DNA from: Devosia sp.
Lineage (GTDB): Bacteria > Pseudomonadota > Alphaproteobacteria > Rhizobiales > Devosiaceae
Direction of reading: 5' to 3'
DNA: 64,000 nucleotides
NCBI RefSeq assembly: GCF_017744655.1
Contig: NZ_JAGIAW010000009.1
Coordinates: 248,001-312,000 of the forward strand
Shown here piece by piece: positions 1 through 9,557 of the stretch (position 1 is its first letter; the number at the start of each line of letters is the position of its first letter). Position numbers and translations under genes: made by a program. The notes below the pieces were generated by a model. The model worked only from the letters and a program-made list of their open reading frames with translations. It was not told the DNA's origin and ran no database searches.

Positions 1-21
1 TGTCTCCAATTGGGGAAGGTC

Positions 22-360
22 CTAGAGGGCGGACGCGCCGGTTTCACCGGTGCGGATGCGGGTAACGGCCAAGAGATCGAGCACGAAGATCTTGCCGTCG
101 CCGATGCGGCCGGTCTGAGCCGAGTCCCGAATGGCGTTGCTCACATTGTCGGCCAGGCTGTCGTCGACAGCGATTTCGAGCTTGAGCTTGGGCAGGAAAT
201 GCACGGCATATTCCGTGCCGCGGTAGATTTCGGAGTGACCCTTCTGACGCCCATAGCCCTTCACTTCGGTGACGGTCATGCCGTGCACGTCGAGCGAATT
301 GAGCGCCTGCCGAACCTCTTCGAGCCGGGACGGCTTGATGATGGCAACCACCAGTTTCAT
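22..360 (-). CDS. glnK: Nitrogen regulatory protein P-II, GlnK type
   Basis: This is a 112-residue PII signal-transduction protein, the usual family length. It senses 2-oxoglutarate and ATP/ADP and reports nitrogen status to partners such as the AmtB ammonium channel. The T-loop is intact, with Tyr51 (the uridylylation site of the family) in the motif IYRGTEYAVHFLPK, and the C-terminal signature around TGRIGDGKIFV is present. The sequence is closer to rhizobial GlnK than to GlnB (judged from remembered family sequences, not a search). Its amtB partner would be expected just left of the window, downstream of this leftward gene. A candidate sigma-54 promoter lies about 50 bp upstream of the ATG, which fits control by NtrC. 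Confidence 0.93.
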   Translation of the reverse strand: MKLVVAIIKPSRLEEVRQALNSLDVHGMTVTEVKGYGRQKGHSEIYRGTEYAVHFLPKLKLEIAVDDSLADNVSNAIRDSAQTGRIGDGKIFVLDLLAVTRIRTGETGASAL

Positions 361-409
361 ATGACCCCCTTTGGCGCCTTAGGCGCGTGTTGGAACTGCA
401 ACTGATGAA

Positions 410-440
410 TTCAAGTGCCGTGCCAAACCAAGTGGCACGG
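410..440 (-). promoter_or_regulatory. Candidate sigma-54 promoter of glnK with overlapping palindrome
   Basis: Reading the minus strand, TGGCACG-N4-TTGAA (positions 425 to 410) matches the sigma-54 consensus TGGCACG-N4-TTGCW at 11 of 12 fixed positions; the miss is the C of the -12 GC. The -24 box is the proximal arm of a perfect 8-bp inverted repeat, CCGTGCCA-N7-TGGCACGG (418-440). glnK promoters are typically NtrC/sigma-54 dependent, but the imperfect -12 box lowers confidence. Confidence 0.4.
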
Positions 441-640
441 ATTTTCGTTATTTTTACAATGACTTAACCAGAGGCCAAACGTGGACGACTCTGAAATGGG
501 CAGATCGTCGCCGCTTTTTTGTGCGGATGATTTGGTGTTTGCCTGTTTTTTAAACAACACGAGTCATCCCCGCGGCATAGGGCGCACTTGCACCGCGCCG
601 CCGGGGGCCTGACAATGGAAGAAGACGCAAGGAGACGGCG

Positions 641-1855
641 ATGAGCGCAGCGGCAGAAGATCATTTCGACGTGGCGATCGTGGGTGGCGGCCCGGTGGGC
701 ACGACCCTGGCGCTGGCGCTGGTCCAGTCGATGCGCGGCATTCGGGTAGCGCTCATCGACCGCCGTCCGCTGACGGTCCCCAAAGACAACCGCGCTTCGG
801 CCATTGCAACCGGCGTACGCCGCGTCTTCGAGGCACTGGGTGTCTGGGCCGAGATGGAAGCCCAGTCCCAGCCGATAACTGCCATGCGGATCACCGATTC
901 GGGCAGCGGCGATATCGCGCGGCCGCTGTTCCTGCAGTTCGAAGGCGAAGTCGCGCCGGGCGAAGCCTTTGCCCATATGGTGCCCAATACGGCGAGTCAG
1001 GCGGCCCTGCTCGGGGCCATGGGCGACCTCGTCACAGTCATCGCTCCGGCCGAAATCACCGATTGGTCAGAGGGCCGGCTGACGCTTGCCGATGGGCGCA
1101 CCATCACCTCGCCACTGATCGTCGCCGCCGATGGCGCGCAATCGGCCCTGCGCCAGCGCGCCGGTATTTCAACATCAGGCCATGACTACCATCAGACCGG
1201 GCTCGTCGCGACCATCAGCCACGAACTGCCCCATGACGGGGTCGCCTACGAACATTTCCGCCCCTCCGGCCCCTTTGCGAGCCTGCCGCTCAAGGGCAAT
1301 CGCTCTTCGCTCGTCTGGACCGAAACCAGCGAAAACGCCAAGACCTTCCTGGCCATGGACAGCGACCAGTTGGCGCGCGAGATCGAGGCCGTCATGGGCT
1401 CGAGCCTCGGCGCAGTGACGCTCGAAGACAAATTGATGGGTTTCCCGCTGCGCCTGCAGATTGCCCGTGACTTTGTCGGGCCGCGTCTGGCGCTCATCGG
1501 CGATGCTGCCCACGTCGTCCATCCGATTGCAGGGCAAGGTCTCAATCTCGGCCTGAAGGATGTCGCGGCGCTGGCCGAAGTCATCATCGACGCCATCCGT
1601 CTCGGGCTCGACCACGGCAGCGAAGACGTACTGGCCCGCTACCAGGCCTGGCGCCGGCTCGATACGGCCAGCATGGTCATGGTGACCGACGGCATGAACC
1701 GGCTCTTTTCCAACGATGTTGCCCCGGTCCGCGCCATCCGCGATTTCGGTCTCGGCCTGGTCGACCGCGCCGGGCCGCTGAAGGATGCGATGATCCGCGC
1801 CGCCTCCGGTGTGTCCCAAAGCGGCCCAAAGCTTCTCAGCGGGCTACCGATCTAG
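641..1855 (+). CDS. UbiH/UbiF/COQ6-family FAD-dependent hydroxylase
   Basis: A 404-residue class A flavoprotein monooxygenase, expected to hydroxylate the ring of a ubiquinone precursor using NAD(P)H and O2 at the inner membrane. The N-terminal Rossmann motif is GGGPVG (residues 15-20), followed by the family segment DNRASAI near residue 50. The second FAD motif, GDAAHVVHPIAGQGLNLGL, lies around residue 287. AAGGAG sits just upstream of the ATG. Family members at this length include UbiH, UbiF, UbiI and the broader alphaproteobacterial UbiL/UbiM types, and I cannot tell which ring position it modifies. It is monocistronic and convergent with the Trm112 gene. Confidence 0.85.
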   Translation: MSAAAEDHFDVAIVGGGPVGTTLALALVQSMRGIRVALIDRRPLTVPKDNRASAIATGVRRVFEALGVWAEMEAQSQPITAMRITDSGSGDIARPLFLQFEGEVAPGEAFAHMVPNTASQAALLGAMGDLVTVIAPAEITDWSEGRLTLADGRTITSPLIVAADGAQSALRQRAGISTSGHDYHQTGLVATISHELPHDGVAYEHFRPSGPFASLPLKGNRSSLVWTETSENAKTFLAMDSDQLAREIEAVMGSSLGAVTLEDKLMGFPLRLQIARDFVGPRLALIGDAAHVVHPIAGQGLNLGLKDVAALAEVIIDAIRLGLDHGSEDVLARYQAWRRLDTASMVMVTDGMNRLFSNDVAPVRAIRDFGLGLVDRAGPLKDAMIRAASGVSQSGPKLLSGLPI

Positions 1856-1920
1856 AAAAAGGCTCCCTTCCCTGAAGGGAGAGGTCGGCCTGCGTAGCAA
1901 GACGGGTGAGGGCCTTTTCT
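1856..1920. repeat. Intergenic inverted-repeat element between convergent genes
   Basis: The gap between the two convergent stop codons holds an outer pairing AGAAAAAGGC / GGCCTTTTCT and an inner perfect hairpin CTCCCTTC-CCT-GAAGGGAG. Its right half carries the string GACGGGTGAGGG, also found in the element at 34695-34832, so both seem to belong to one dispersed family. It may terminate transcription in both directions. Confidence 0.6.
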
Positions 1921-2155
1921 AGTCAACCGCTCTTTTGGACAGCGCCTGCAGCTCTTCCGGCTCGACATTGCGCGCCTCTTCAAGGCTGAGGAGCGGCACC
2001 CCTTTGACGATGGGAAAGGCCAGCCGCGCGGCAATGGAAATCAGTTCCTTGTGGTCCGACGATAGCGTCAGCCGCGTCTTGGTCAACGGGCAGACCAGCA
2101 TTTCCAGCACCTGCCGGTCGATAACGTGGCGGGGATCGACCGGGGTTTCTGCCAT
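1919..2155 (-). CDS. Trm112-family small protein
   Basis: A 78-residue protein of the Trm112/UPF0434 family. Eukaryotic Trm112 activates methyltransferases; the role of the bacterial form is poorly defined. The family core is visible: a segment with one cysteine (LEMLVCPLTKTRL) and the C-terminal signature AFPIVKGVPLLS. Bacterial members have lost most of the zinc cysteines, as here. Its ATG overlaps the stop of the upstream LON-like gene (TGATG), so the two are probably translationally coupled. Confidence 0.85.
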   Translation of the reverse strand: MAETPVDPRHVIDRQVLEMLVCPLTKTRLTLSSDHKELISIAARLAFPIVKGVPLLSLEEARNVEPEELQALSKRAVD

Positions 2156-2820
2156 CAGTTGAGCGGCACGGCGCCCTTGCCGCCCCCAGCCATTTCATAT
2201 TCGGTCATGGCGATCAGCGTTTCCGCCCGGTCGTTGAGGGTCTGTGCTTCGAGCAATACCTGCTTTTCCGCCGGCCCATAGGGCGAAACCATGGCGCAGA
2301 AATTGACCAGGTCCGCCGTGCCGGTGCGCTCGATCTCTTCCCAATTGAGCTCGATGCTGGCGAATTCGGCATAGTCGCGCATCATTTTCACAAAGCGCGC
2401 CCGGTCCACTTCGTCCTCCCCGTCATTGCGGGCGAAATCGGCGGCAAAGGCCTCGGCCGAAATTTTGGCGAGCCTATAGGGTGTACCGCGTTCGACCTCT
2501 TCGGTGAGCGTGAACCGCGTCACGCCTTCGAGGATGATGAAATAGCGGCCATCGCCGCTTTCCTCGAAATGGGTAATCCGTCCCAGGCAGCCGATCCTGT
2601 GCAGCGGCACGAGGCCCACGGGGCTTTCCTCGCTCGTGTCCTCGGGCTGGATCAGCCCGATCAAGCGATCGGTCGAGAGGGCGAAATCTACCATCTCGAT
2701 ATAGCGCGGCTCGAAAATATTGAGCGGGCGATGGGAATAGGGCAGCAACAGCGCCCCGGTCAGCGGAAAGATCGGGACCACGTCCGGCACTTGCTGAGGG
2801 CTCGCTGGGCGCTGCGGCAT
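2155..2820 (-). CDS. LON peptidase substrate-binding-domain protein
   Basis: A 221-residue protein made of the N-terminal substrate-recognition domain of Lon, without the AAA+ or protease domains. The core starts with VPDVVPIFPLTGALLLPYS and NIFEPRY, as in the LON domain, and GCLGRI and ADLVNF follow. Such stand-alone proteins are common in alphaproteobacteria, next to a YbbN-type thioredoxin as here, and their function is not established. I took the ATG at 2820, where the LON domain begins; upstream sequence in this frame belongs to the ybbN coding region. It sits 10 bp after ybbN and overlaps the Trm112 start, forming a three-gene leftward operon. Confidence 0.87.
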   Translation of the reverse strand: MPQRPASPQQVPDVVPIFPLTGALLLPYSHRPLNIFEPRYIEMVDFALSTDRLIGLIQPEDTSEESPVGLVPLHRIGCLGRITHFEESGDGRYFIILEGVTRFTLTEEVERGTPYRLAKISAEAFAADFARNDGEDEVDRARFVKMMRDYAEFASIELNWEEIERTGTADLVNFCAMVSPYGPAEKQVLLEAQTLNDRAETLIAMTEYEMAGGGKGAVPLN

Positions 2821-2830
2821 ATTTTTCGAC

Positions 2831-3763
2831 CTAGGAGAAGAGGGCAGCAGAAAGCAGGCGGCGGCCCTTGAGGGTGGCCGGATCCTTGGCGCCCCAGGCG
2901 TCGAAGAATTCGAGCAGCTTTTTGCGCGCGCCGTCCTCGTTCCAGGTGCGATCCTTCTTGAAGATCGCGACCAAGGCCTCGGCGGCCTCGACGCGCTTGC
3001 CTTCGGCATTGAGCACGACGGCCAGATCGAATCGCGCCTGGTGATTTTCAGGGTCAGCAGCAATGGCGGCTTCAAGCGCGGCCGATTCGGAAAGGCCGGC
3101 GGCTTCATCCTGCAGGCGTATAGTATTGGCGACAGCCGTATAGGCGTCGCCCTTGCGCTTGTCCTCGGGCACCATGTCGAGCGTGGCGCGGGCCTGCTCG
3201 ACTTCACCGGCTTCGAGATAGACGCGGGCAAGGCCAATCAGCGCCACTTCGTTTTCCGGAGAGTGTTGCAGCACCATGCCAAAAATCTGCGCCGCCTGAC
3301 CGAGGTCACCGGCGCCAAAAGCCTCTTCGGCGACCTTCAAGGCATCGGCGATCTGTGCCTCGATCGAATCGGCCGGCGGCGCGCCCGGAGGGGCGGCGGC
3401 AATGACGCGATCGGCAAATTTACGGACTTCACCTTCCGGCATGGCGCCCATGAAACCGTCCACCGGCCGGCCACCGGCGAAGGCGAAGACGGCCGGAATC
3501 GATTGCACGCCCAATTGCCCGGCAACGCCCGGGTGATCGTCGATATTGATCTTCACGAGCCGGATCTTGCCGGCCTTTTCGTTGACCACCTTTTCAAGCG
3601 CCGGCGTCAACTGGCGGCAGGGGCCACACCAGGGCGCCCAGAAATCGACGAGAACCGGAACCTCGCGCGAGGCTTCGAGCACGTCGGCGCGGAAGCCGGC
3701 ATCGGTGGATTCGCTGATATAGGCCTGGCTGGCCGGGGCAGCGCCATTGGTGGAAATCGACAT
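2831..3763 (-). CDS. ybbN: YbbN/CnoX-type thioredoxin-fold co-chaperone
   Basis: A 310-residue protein with an N-terminal thioredoxin domain (about residues 20-125) and a TPR-like helical region in the rest, the layout of YbbN/CnoX. The active site is WCGPC with Cys46 and Cys49, so unlike E. coli YbbN (SxxC) this one could be redox-active; many alphaproteobacterial members keep both cysteines. E. coli CnoX hands oxidised clients to GroEL and DnaK/J. The operon with a LON-domain protein and a Trm112 protein hints at protein quality control, but that link is inference. Confidence 0.88.
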   Translation of the reverse strand: MSISTNGAAPASQAYISESTDAGFRADVLEASREVPVLVDFWAPWCGPCRQLTPALEKVVNEKAGKIRLVKINIDDHPGVAGQLGVQSIPAVFAFAGGRPVDGFMGAMPEGEVRKFADRVIAAAPPGAPPADSIEAQIADALKVAEEAFGAGDLGQAAQIFGMVLQHSPENEVALIGLARVYLEAGEVEQARATLDMVPEDKRKGDAYTAVANTIRLQDEAAGLSESAALEAAIAADPENHQARFDLAVVLNAEGKRVEAAEALVAIFKKDRTWNEDGARKKLLEFFDAWGAKDPATLKGRRLLSAALFS

Positions 3764-3887
3764 AAAGAGCTCTCGCGAAAGTCATTGAGGGAGCAGTCGC
3801 GGGCCTTTTTGCGCCCGCGCCACAGCGGTTGCAAGTCCTAGTTCCCACAGGCTTTCAACAAGATGACATGAAAGCGAAGAAGAAGGG

Positions 3888-3916
3888 TTGCAATCGGTCT
3901 GATGATTAGGCATATA
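3888..3916 (+). promoter_or_regulatory. Possible sigma-70 promoter of tRNA-Gly
   Basis: TTGCAA and CATATA are separated by 17 bp and end 39 bp before the tRNA. The -35 fits well and the -10 moderately. Nothing else is recognisable between 3764 and 3955. Confidence 0.4.
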
Positions 3917-3955
3917 GCGCCTCGTCGACGCGCTTCAAGGCGCTGCGACACGGAT

Positions 3956-4030
3956 GCGGGTGTAGCTCAGGGGTAGAGCATAACCTTGCCAAGGTTAGGG
4001 TCGAGGGTTCGAATCCCTTCGCCCGCTCCA
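3956..4030 (+). tRNA. tRNA-Gly (anticodon GCC)
   Basis: A full cloverleaf can be folded. The 7-bp acceptor pairs GCGGGTG with CGCCCGC (one G-U type pair), the anticodon arm is CCTT-GCC-AAGG, the T arm contains GGTTCGAATCC, and the 3' CCA is encoded. The anticodon GCC reads GGC and GGU glycine codons. Confidence 0.97.
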
Positions 4031-4062
4031 ATTCTCTCAGGTTGGCAAGCCGGGAGAGAAAC

Positions 4063-4089
4063 AAAGGGTCCTTCGGGACCCTTTTTGTT
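4063..4089 (+). terminator. Rho-independent terminator of tRNA-Gly
   Basis: The stem AAAGGGTCC / GGACCCTTT has a TTCG tetraloop and runs into a T tract, 33 bp after the tRNA. Confidence 0.9.
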
Positions 4090-4168
4090 TTTCCGACATT
4101 TGTTTCGTTGCCGGACTGGTCGACTCGCGATCTAGCTGGCGCCCCCTGCCTTGAGACAAGAGACTTCC

Positions 4169-4870
4169 ATGACCGACCTCACGAATTTCCCTATCGCCCG
4201 GCGCTGGCCCGCCGCGCATCCCGAACAGCTGCAGCTTTACTCGTGGCCGACGCCGAATGGCGTAAAAGTTTCCATCATGCTCGAGGAAATCGGCCTGCCC
4301 TATGAGGCGCATGCGATCCAGATCGGCAAGAACGAAACCTGGACGCCCGAATTTCTCTCGCTCAATCCGAACGGCAAGATTCCAGCTATTATCGATCCCA
4401 ATGGCCCCGGCGGCAAGCCGCTGGCCCTCTTCGAATCGGGCGCCATTCTTCTGTACCTTGCTGAAAAGACCGGAAAATTCCTCTCAGCCGATCCGGCACT
4501 GCGCTACGAAACCATCCAGTGGGTCTTCTTCCAGATGGCCGCCATCGGCCCGATGTTCGGCCAGGTGGGCTTTTTCTATAAATTCGCCGGCAAAGAGTTT
4601 GAGGACAAGCGCCCGCTCGAGCGCTACCGCGCCGAATCGCGCCGGCTGCTCGAAGTGCTGGACACTCGTCTCGATGGTCGCGACTGGATCATGGACGATT
4701 ATTCCATCGCCGATATCGCGACCTTGGGCTGGGTCCGCAATCTCATCGGCTTTTATGGCGCCCGCGACATCGTCGAATTCGACACGCTCAAGCGCGTTCC
4801 CGCATGGCTCGAACGCGGCCTTGCCCGCCCCGCCGTGCAGCGCGGCCTGACGATCCCCGCCGCCAGCTAA
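4169..4870 (+). CDS. Glutathione S-transferase family protein (YfcG/GstB-like)
   Basis: A 233-residue GST with an N-terminal thioredoxin-like domain (about 25-110) and an all-helical C-terminal domain. The motifs LYSWPTPNGVKVSIMLEE, NPNGKIPAI and FESGAILLYLAEKTG match the YfcG/YghU branch, which in E. coli acts as a glutathione disulfide-bond reductase. The Asn of TPNG is the usual residue at the glutathione-thiol contact. I chose the ATG at 4169; a TTG six codons earlier is possible but has no better ribosome binding site. The gene stands alone after the tRNA-Gly terminator. Confidence 0.9.
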   Translation: MTDLTNFPIARRWPAAHPEQLQLYSWPTPNGVKVSIMLEEIGLPYEAHAIQIGKNETWTPEFLSLNPNGKIPAIIDPNGPGGKPLALFESGAILLYLAEKTGKFLSADPALRYETIQWVFFQMAAIGPMFGQVGFFYKFAGKEFEDKRPLERYRAESRRLLEVLDTRLDGRDWIMDDYSIADIATLGWVRNLIGFYGARDIVEFDTLKRVPAWLERGLARPAVQRGLTIPAAS

Positions 4871-4903
4871 TTTTTGCTACCGGCGGCGGCAGGAGGTTTT
4901 CGA

Positions 4904-5374
4904 CTAACCCCTTGCCGCCGCCTCAAGCGCCGAAATATCGAATTTCACCTGCTTGAGCATAGCTTCCGTGACGCGCTTCGACACGGCCGGATCGGGGTCC
5001 ATCATCAGTTCGCCAAGGCGTTTCGGGGTGATCTGCCAGCTCAGCCCCCAACGGTCCCGTAGCCAGCCGCATTGTTCGGTCGAGCCGCCTTCTTTCAGCG
5101 CATCCCAGAGCCGGTCGATCTCGGCCTGGGTGTCGCATTCGACCAGAATCGAAAAGCTATGGTTGAACGGATCAAGCGGGCCGGCATTGATCGCCATATA
5201 GCGCTGGTCGCCAATGGTGAAAGCGGCCATGCCGACGCTGCCGGCCGGGCCGCTGGGATTATCCGCCGGAATGGCCGAGACCCATTCGATCTTCGAGCCC
5301 GGAATCAGCGACGTATAAAACTTGATCGCCGCGTCCATATCCCTCTCGAACCAGAGATGCTGGGTGATCTTCAT
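4904..5374 (-). CDS. VOC-superfamily protein, PhnB/3-demethylubiquinone-like
   Basis: A 156-residue protein of the PF06983 family (paired beta-alpha-beta-beta-beta modules, glyoxalase fold). Typical motifs are FYTSLIPGSKI, FSILVECDTQAEIDRLWDAL and CGWLRDRWGLSWQI. Despite the old family name, most members have no proven enzymatic role. The ATG at 5374 is preceded by AGGAG at good spacing, so I rejected longer starts upstream. It lies 90 bp after the alpha/beta hydrolase gene on the same strand. Confidence 0.87.
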   Translation of the reverse strand: MKITQHLWFERDMDAAIKFYTSLIPGSKIEWVSAIPADNPSGPAGSVGMAAFTIGDQRYMAINAGPLDPFNHSFSILVECDTQAEIDRLWDALKEGGSTEQCGWLRDRWGLSWQITPKRLGELMMDPDPAVSKRVTEAMLKQVKFDISALEAAARG

Positions 5375-5464
5375 CGTTCGTCTCCTGTTGAACCGTCTGC
5401 CTTCAAGACGATTCAACGCTGATGACTTCGACATGGTCCCAGGATTAGGTGGCACTCGCCGGGG

Positions 5465-6277
5465 CTAGTGAACCTGAACCGACCCGAGCTGGAAAAACAC
5501 CGTCAGCAGCGGCGCCAGTATTTTGGGGTCATATTCATGGCTCTGGCCGGCCAGCGTCATGCGCTCGACATTGTGGAGGCCCGAGGCCACCCATTCGGCG
5601 CCCGCCGCCATGAAAGGAAAGCTTTTGTCGCCATCGAGCACCAGCACCGGCATGATGGCGTTCTGCCAGCGTTCCGGCGGCCCGTCGCTTCCCCGCGCAT
5701 CCGCGAGAATACGGTAGTCATGTTCGAGGGTCAGGCCGACCGCAGCAAAGGCCGGCCAGGCGGGGCTCTGCTTGAACCCATCCAGTTCCGCGCCGGACAT
5801 GCCGACGCCGAGCAGAAAGTCGCTCATCATTTCGGCAGCGCGTCCCTGCGCGGCCTGGACGGCCATCTGCATATGCTCATAGCGGTAGGCGTCACCCGAA
5901 CGGCCGGGATCGATCGGCGGCTCATAGAGCGCCAGGGCCTTGATCTTTCTCGGCATGGCTGCGGCGGCTTCAAGCGCCAGCACGGCGCCCGAGGACATGC
6001 CGAAGACAAAAGCTTCGCGGCCGGCCACATCGAGCAGAGCGGCAATGTCCTCCACCTCGCGCGCCACCGCATAGGGCCATTTATCCGTCGATTCCCCGCG
6101 GCCGCGCCGGTCGTAGTTGATCACCGTAAAGTGCTGCGCCAGAAGCTCGATCAATATCGGGGTCACCCGGTCCACCGCCCGATATTGCGTCGCGCCGGCC
6201 ACAAGGATCACCGCCGGGCCCGAGCCGGTCACGTCATAGCCAATGGTGACGCCATCCTTGGAGGTAACCTGCGGCAT
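5465..6277 (-). CDS. Alpha/beta hydrolase
   Basis: A 270-residue serine hydrolase of the alpha/beta fold. The nucleophile elbow is G-M-S-S-G, with Ser95 as likely nucleophile. The oxyanion region is LVAGATQYR, the strand-4 motif is NYDRRGRGES, and the catalytic His is probably the one in AGQSHEYDP near residue 247. There is no lid domain or signal peptide, so it should be cytoplasmic. The substrate cannot be predicted. Confidence 0.85.
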   Translation of the reverse strand: MPQVTSKDGVTIGYDVTGSGPAVILVAGATQYRAVDRVTPILIELLAQHFTVINYDRRGRGESTDKWPYAVAREVEDIAALLDVAGREAFVFGMSSGAVLALEAAAAMPRKIKALALYEPPIDPGRSGDAYRYEHMQMAVQAAQGRAAEMMSDFLLGVGMSGAELDGFKQSPAWPAFAAVGLTLEHDYRILADARGSDGPPERWQNAIMPVLVLDGDKSFPFMAAGAEWVASGLHNVERMTLAGQSHEYDPKILAPLLTVFFQLGSVQVH

Positions 6278-6334
6278 GAGAGAATCCCCTTTTTGCCGAC
6301 ACTATGCACGAGGGCTGGAGGCGCCAAAACGGAA

Positions 6335-6354
6335 ATCCCCGCTTGCGCGGGGAT
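6335..6354. repeat. Short GC-rich hairpin in a 107-bp intergenic gap
   Basis: A perfect 8-bp stem, ATCCCCGC-TTGC-GCGGGGAT, lies between the ABC ATPase stop and the hydrolase start. It resembles a fragment of the CCCGCGAAAGCGGG-type element at 54816-54886. There is no T tract, so it is more likely a repeat relic or mRNA end-stabiliser than a terminator. Confidence 0.5.
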
Positions 6355-6384
6355 CACACGGTATTTCTCGAATGGCGGCAATTT

Positions 6385-7440
<1,056 letters not shown>

Positions 7441-7457
7441 GGGTCTTCTCCTAAAGC

Positions 7458-8537
7458 TTACCGGAACTCGGCCGGAACCCAGCTCTGGTAGAGCGGGTGG
7501 TCGGGGCCCAGGGGTAGAACGACCTCCTGGTGGGTGGAAGAGGAATGGTAGAAGGCCGTCACCAGTTCGAGCGAACGACGGGAGTCAGCCGACGTGACGG
7601 GCAGCGGAATCTTGCCGTCGATGGCATCGTAAAAACGGGACATCTGCGTCTGGAACCGGCTCGGCACATGCTGCCAATTGGCGAGCGCTGCCTCGATTTT
7701 CGCTTTCACCTCATCATTGCGCGGCAGGATCTTCCAGAGTGCGTGGCCCGGATTATAGGGCGCGTGGTCGCTCTCGATGGTGACATTTTCGAACTGCAGG
7801 CGGATGCGGGTGATCTCATCCACCGAACCCAGAGTCGCGGTGAAACTCGCCAAAGCGCCGCTCTTCATTTCGAGCGAAGCGGAAATGGTGTCTTCCACCT
7901 CGATCGGATTAACGCGCGTCGCCACGCGGCCAAAAACGCGCGAAATGTCGCCCATGAGATAGGTAAAGATGTCATGCGGATGGATAGCATGGCCCATCAG
8001 CACACCACCGAGTTCGGTCTTCCACTTGCCGCGCCAGGGCACAGCATAATAGGGAGCCTCGCGGCGCCACATGGTTTCGACCGTGCCGGCATAGGGCTTT
8101 CCGGCAATGCCGGAGTCGATGATCTTCTTGGCCTGCTCGATGCCATCGCCGAAGCGATATTGAAACACCGGCATCAGCTTGCCCCTGGCGGCTTTTTCGG
8201 CTTCCACGATCTCATCGATCTGAGCGAGCGAACCGACGAGCGGCTTTTCGCAGACGACATGCTTGCCGGCGGCGAGCGCCTTGGTGACCATGGAGAAATG
8301 CACGCCGGGCGGGGTGCAGACGTCGATCACGTCTATGTCGTCCATGGTGAGCAGGTCGTCGAAATTGGTGATGCGGCGTTCGACGCCGAATTCATCGCCA
8401 ATCTTGGCAAGACGCTCGGGATCGAGGTCGCAGAGCGCCAGTACCTTGAACTTGTCGGAATTGGGCAGATAGCCTTCCACAATATGCGAGCGGCCAATAC
8501 CGCAGCCGACGACGGCAACATTGAGAATCCGGCTCAT
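7458..8537 (-). CDS. Gfo/Idh/MocA family oxidoreductase (first of two in the ABC operon)
   Basis: A 359-residue NAD(P)-dependent dehydrogenase. The N-terminal Rossmann motif is VGCGIGRSH, the EKP motif is present (VVCEKPL), and a C-terminal alpha/beta domain carries GGVLMGHAIHPHDIF, with the His of H-x2-D as candidate catalytic base. The family oxidises or reduces sugars, inositols and sugar acids. The ATG overlaps the preceding gene's stop (ATGA), showing tight coupling to a second paralogue. Having two different members in one transport operon suggests an oxidation and reduction at different positions of the same molecule, as in 3-keto-sugar pathways; that is inference. Confidence 0.9.
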   Translation of the reverse strand: MSRILNVAVVGCGIGRSHIVEGYLPNSDKFKVLALCDLDPERLAKIGDEFGVERRITNFDDLLTMDDIDVIDVCTPPGVHFSMVTKALAAGKHVVCEKPLVGSLAQIDEIVEAEKAARGKLMPVFQYRFGDGIEQAKKIIDSGIAGKPYAGTVETMWRREAPYYAVPWRGKWKTELGGVLMGHAIHPHDIFTYLMGDISRVFGRVATRVNPIEVEDTISASLEMKSGALASFTATLGSVDEITRIRLQFENVTIESDHAPYNPGHALWKILPRNDEVKAKIEAALANWQHVPSRFQTQMSRFYDAIDGKIPLPVTSADSRRSLELVTAFYHSSSTHQEVVLPLGPDHPLYQSWVPAEFR

Positions 8538-9553
8538 TTCACCCACTCCGTACCCTGTTCGGCCTTGGCCTGGGCAGTCAGCGCCATTTTCATGGCATTG
8601 TAGCAACGCTCCTGCGGCATGGCCGTCTCGGTGCGGTTTCTGACGTCATCAAGGAAGAGGCGGCCGAAGGGCAGGTCGACTTGGGAGCAGTCGATATGCT
8701 GCACACCCTTCTTGTCGACGAGGAACAGATGGTCGGTGCCAGGCTTGCCGGCGACATCGATATATTTCCGGAGTTCGATATAGCCTTCGGTGCCCAAAAT
8801 GGTCAGGCGACCATCGCCCCAGGTGGGCAGACCCTCGGGGGTGAACCAGTCGACGCGGATATAGCCGGTCGTGCGCTCGGTGCGGACATGGGCATCGCCC
8901 ACATCCTGCAGGCCGGGACGGTGCGGATGGTTGCGATTGTAGGCGCTCGAGGAGATCACTTCCCCATCATTGGCATTGGAGAAGAACAGGAACTGTTCGA
9001 ACTGGTGGCTGGCGATATCGCAGAGAATGCCGCCGTAGCGATTGCGGGTAAAGAACCAGTCGGGGCGATTGTTGAGGCGCAGCGAGTGCGGCCCCAAACC
9101 CACTGTGTTGATCACCTCGCCGATGGCGCCCTTGGCAATGAGATTGCCGGCTTCGACGGTGGCCGGCACTTCAAAATGCTCGGAATAGAGCACGGAGAAG
9201 ATGCGGCCGGTTTCCTTCTGCACGCGCTTGATCTCGTCAAGCTGGGCAAGGGTGGTCATGCCCGGCTTGTCGGTGAGCACGTCCTTGCCGTGCCGCATGG
9301 CGGCAAGACAGATATCGGCGCGGTCACCCGGAATGGCGGCAGTGACGACGATCTGGACAGACGCATCTTCGAGAATGGCGCGCGGATCTGACACCCGCTT
9401 GGCTTCGGGATATTTGGCACCGAACGTGGCGGCGAGATCGTCTTCCACGGCGTGGAAGGCGACGAATTCTGCGCCGGCGCGTTTCAGGCAGTCGACCTGC
9501 CCATAGATGTGCGCGTGGTTGATGCCGATGGCGGCGAATTTCAGGTCAGACAT
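8534..9553 (-). CDS. Gfo/Idh/MocA family oxidoreductase (second of two)
   Basis: A 339-residue member of the same family as its neighbour but clearly divergent. The N-terminus starts KFAAIGINHAHIYGQ rather than with a classic GxGxxG. LTDKPGM replaces the usual EKP (Lys and Pro kept), and CDIASHQFEQFLFF occupies the catalytic H-x3-Q region. Homologues of this branch often have uncertain cofactor use. It starts 5 bp after the second permease stops, inside the sugar ABC operon. Function is predicted only at family level. Confidence 0.85.
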   Translation of the reverse strand: MSDLKFAAIGINHAHIYGQVDCLKRAGAEFVAFHAVEDDLAATFGAKYPEAKRVSDPRAILEDASVQIVVTAAIPGDRADICLAAMRHGKDVLTDKPGMTTLAQLDEIKRVQKETGRIFSVLYSEHFEVPATVEAGNLIAKGAIGEVINTVGLGPHSLRLNNRPDWFFTRNRYGGILCDIASHQFEQFLFFSNANDGEVISSSAYNRNHPHRPGLQDVGDAHVRTERTTGYIRVDWFTPEGLPTWGDGRLTILGTEGYIELRKYIDVAGKPGTDHLFLVDKKGVQHIDCSQVDLPFGRLFLDDVRNRTETAMPQERCYNAMKMALTAQAKAEQGTEWVK

Positions 9554-9557
9554 AGTT

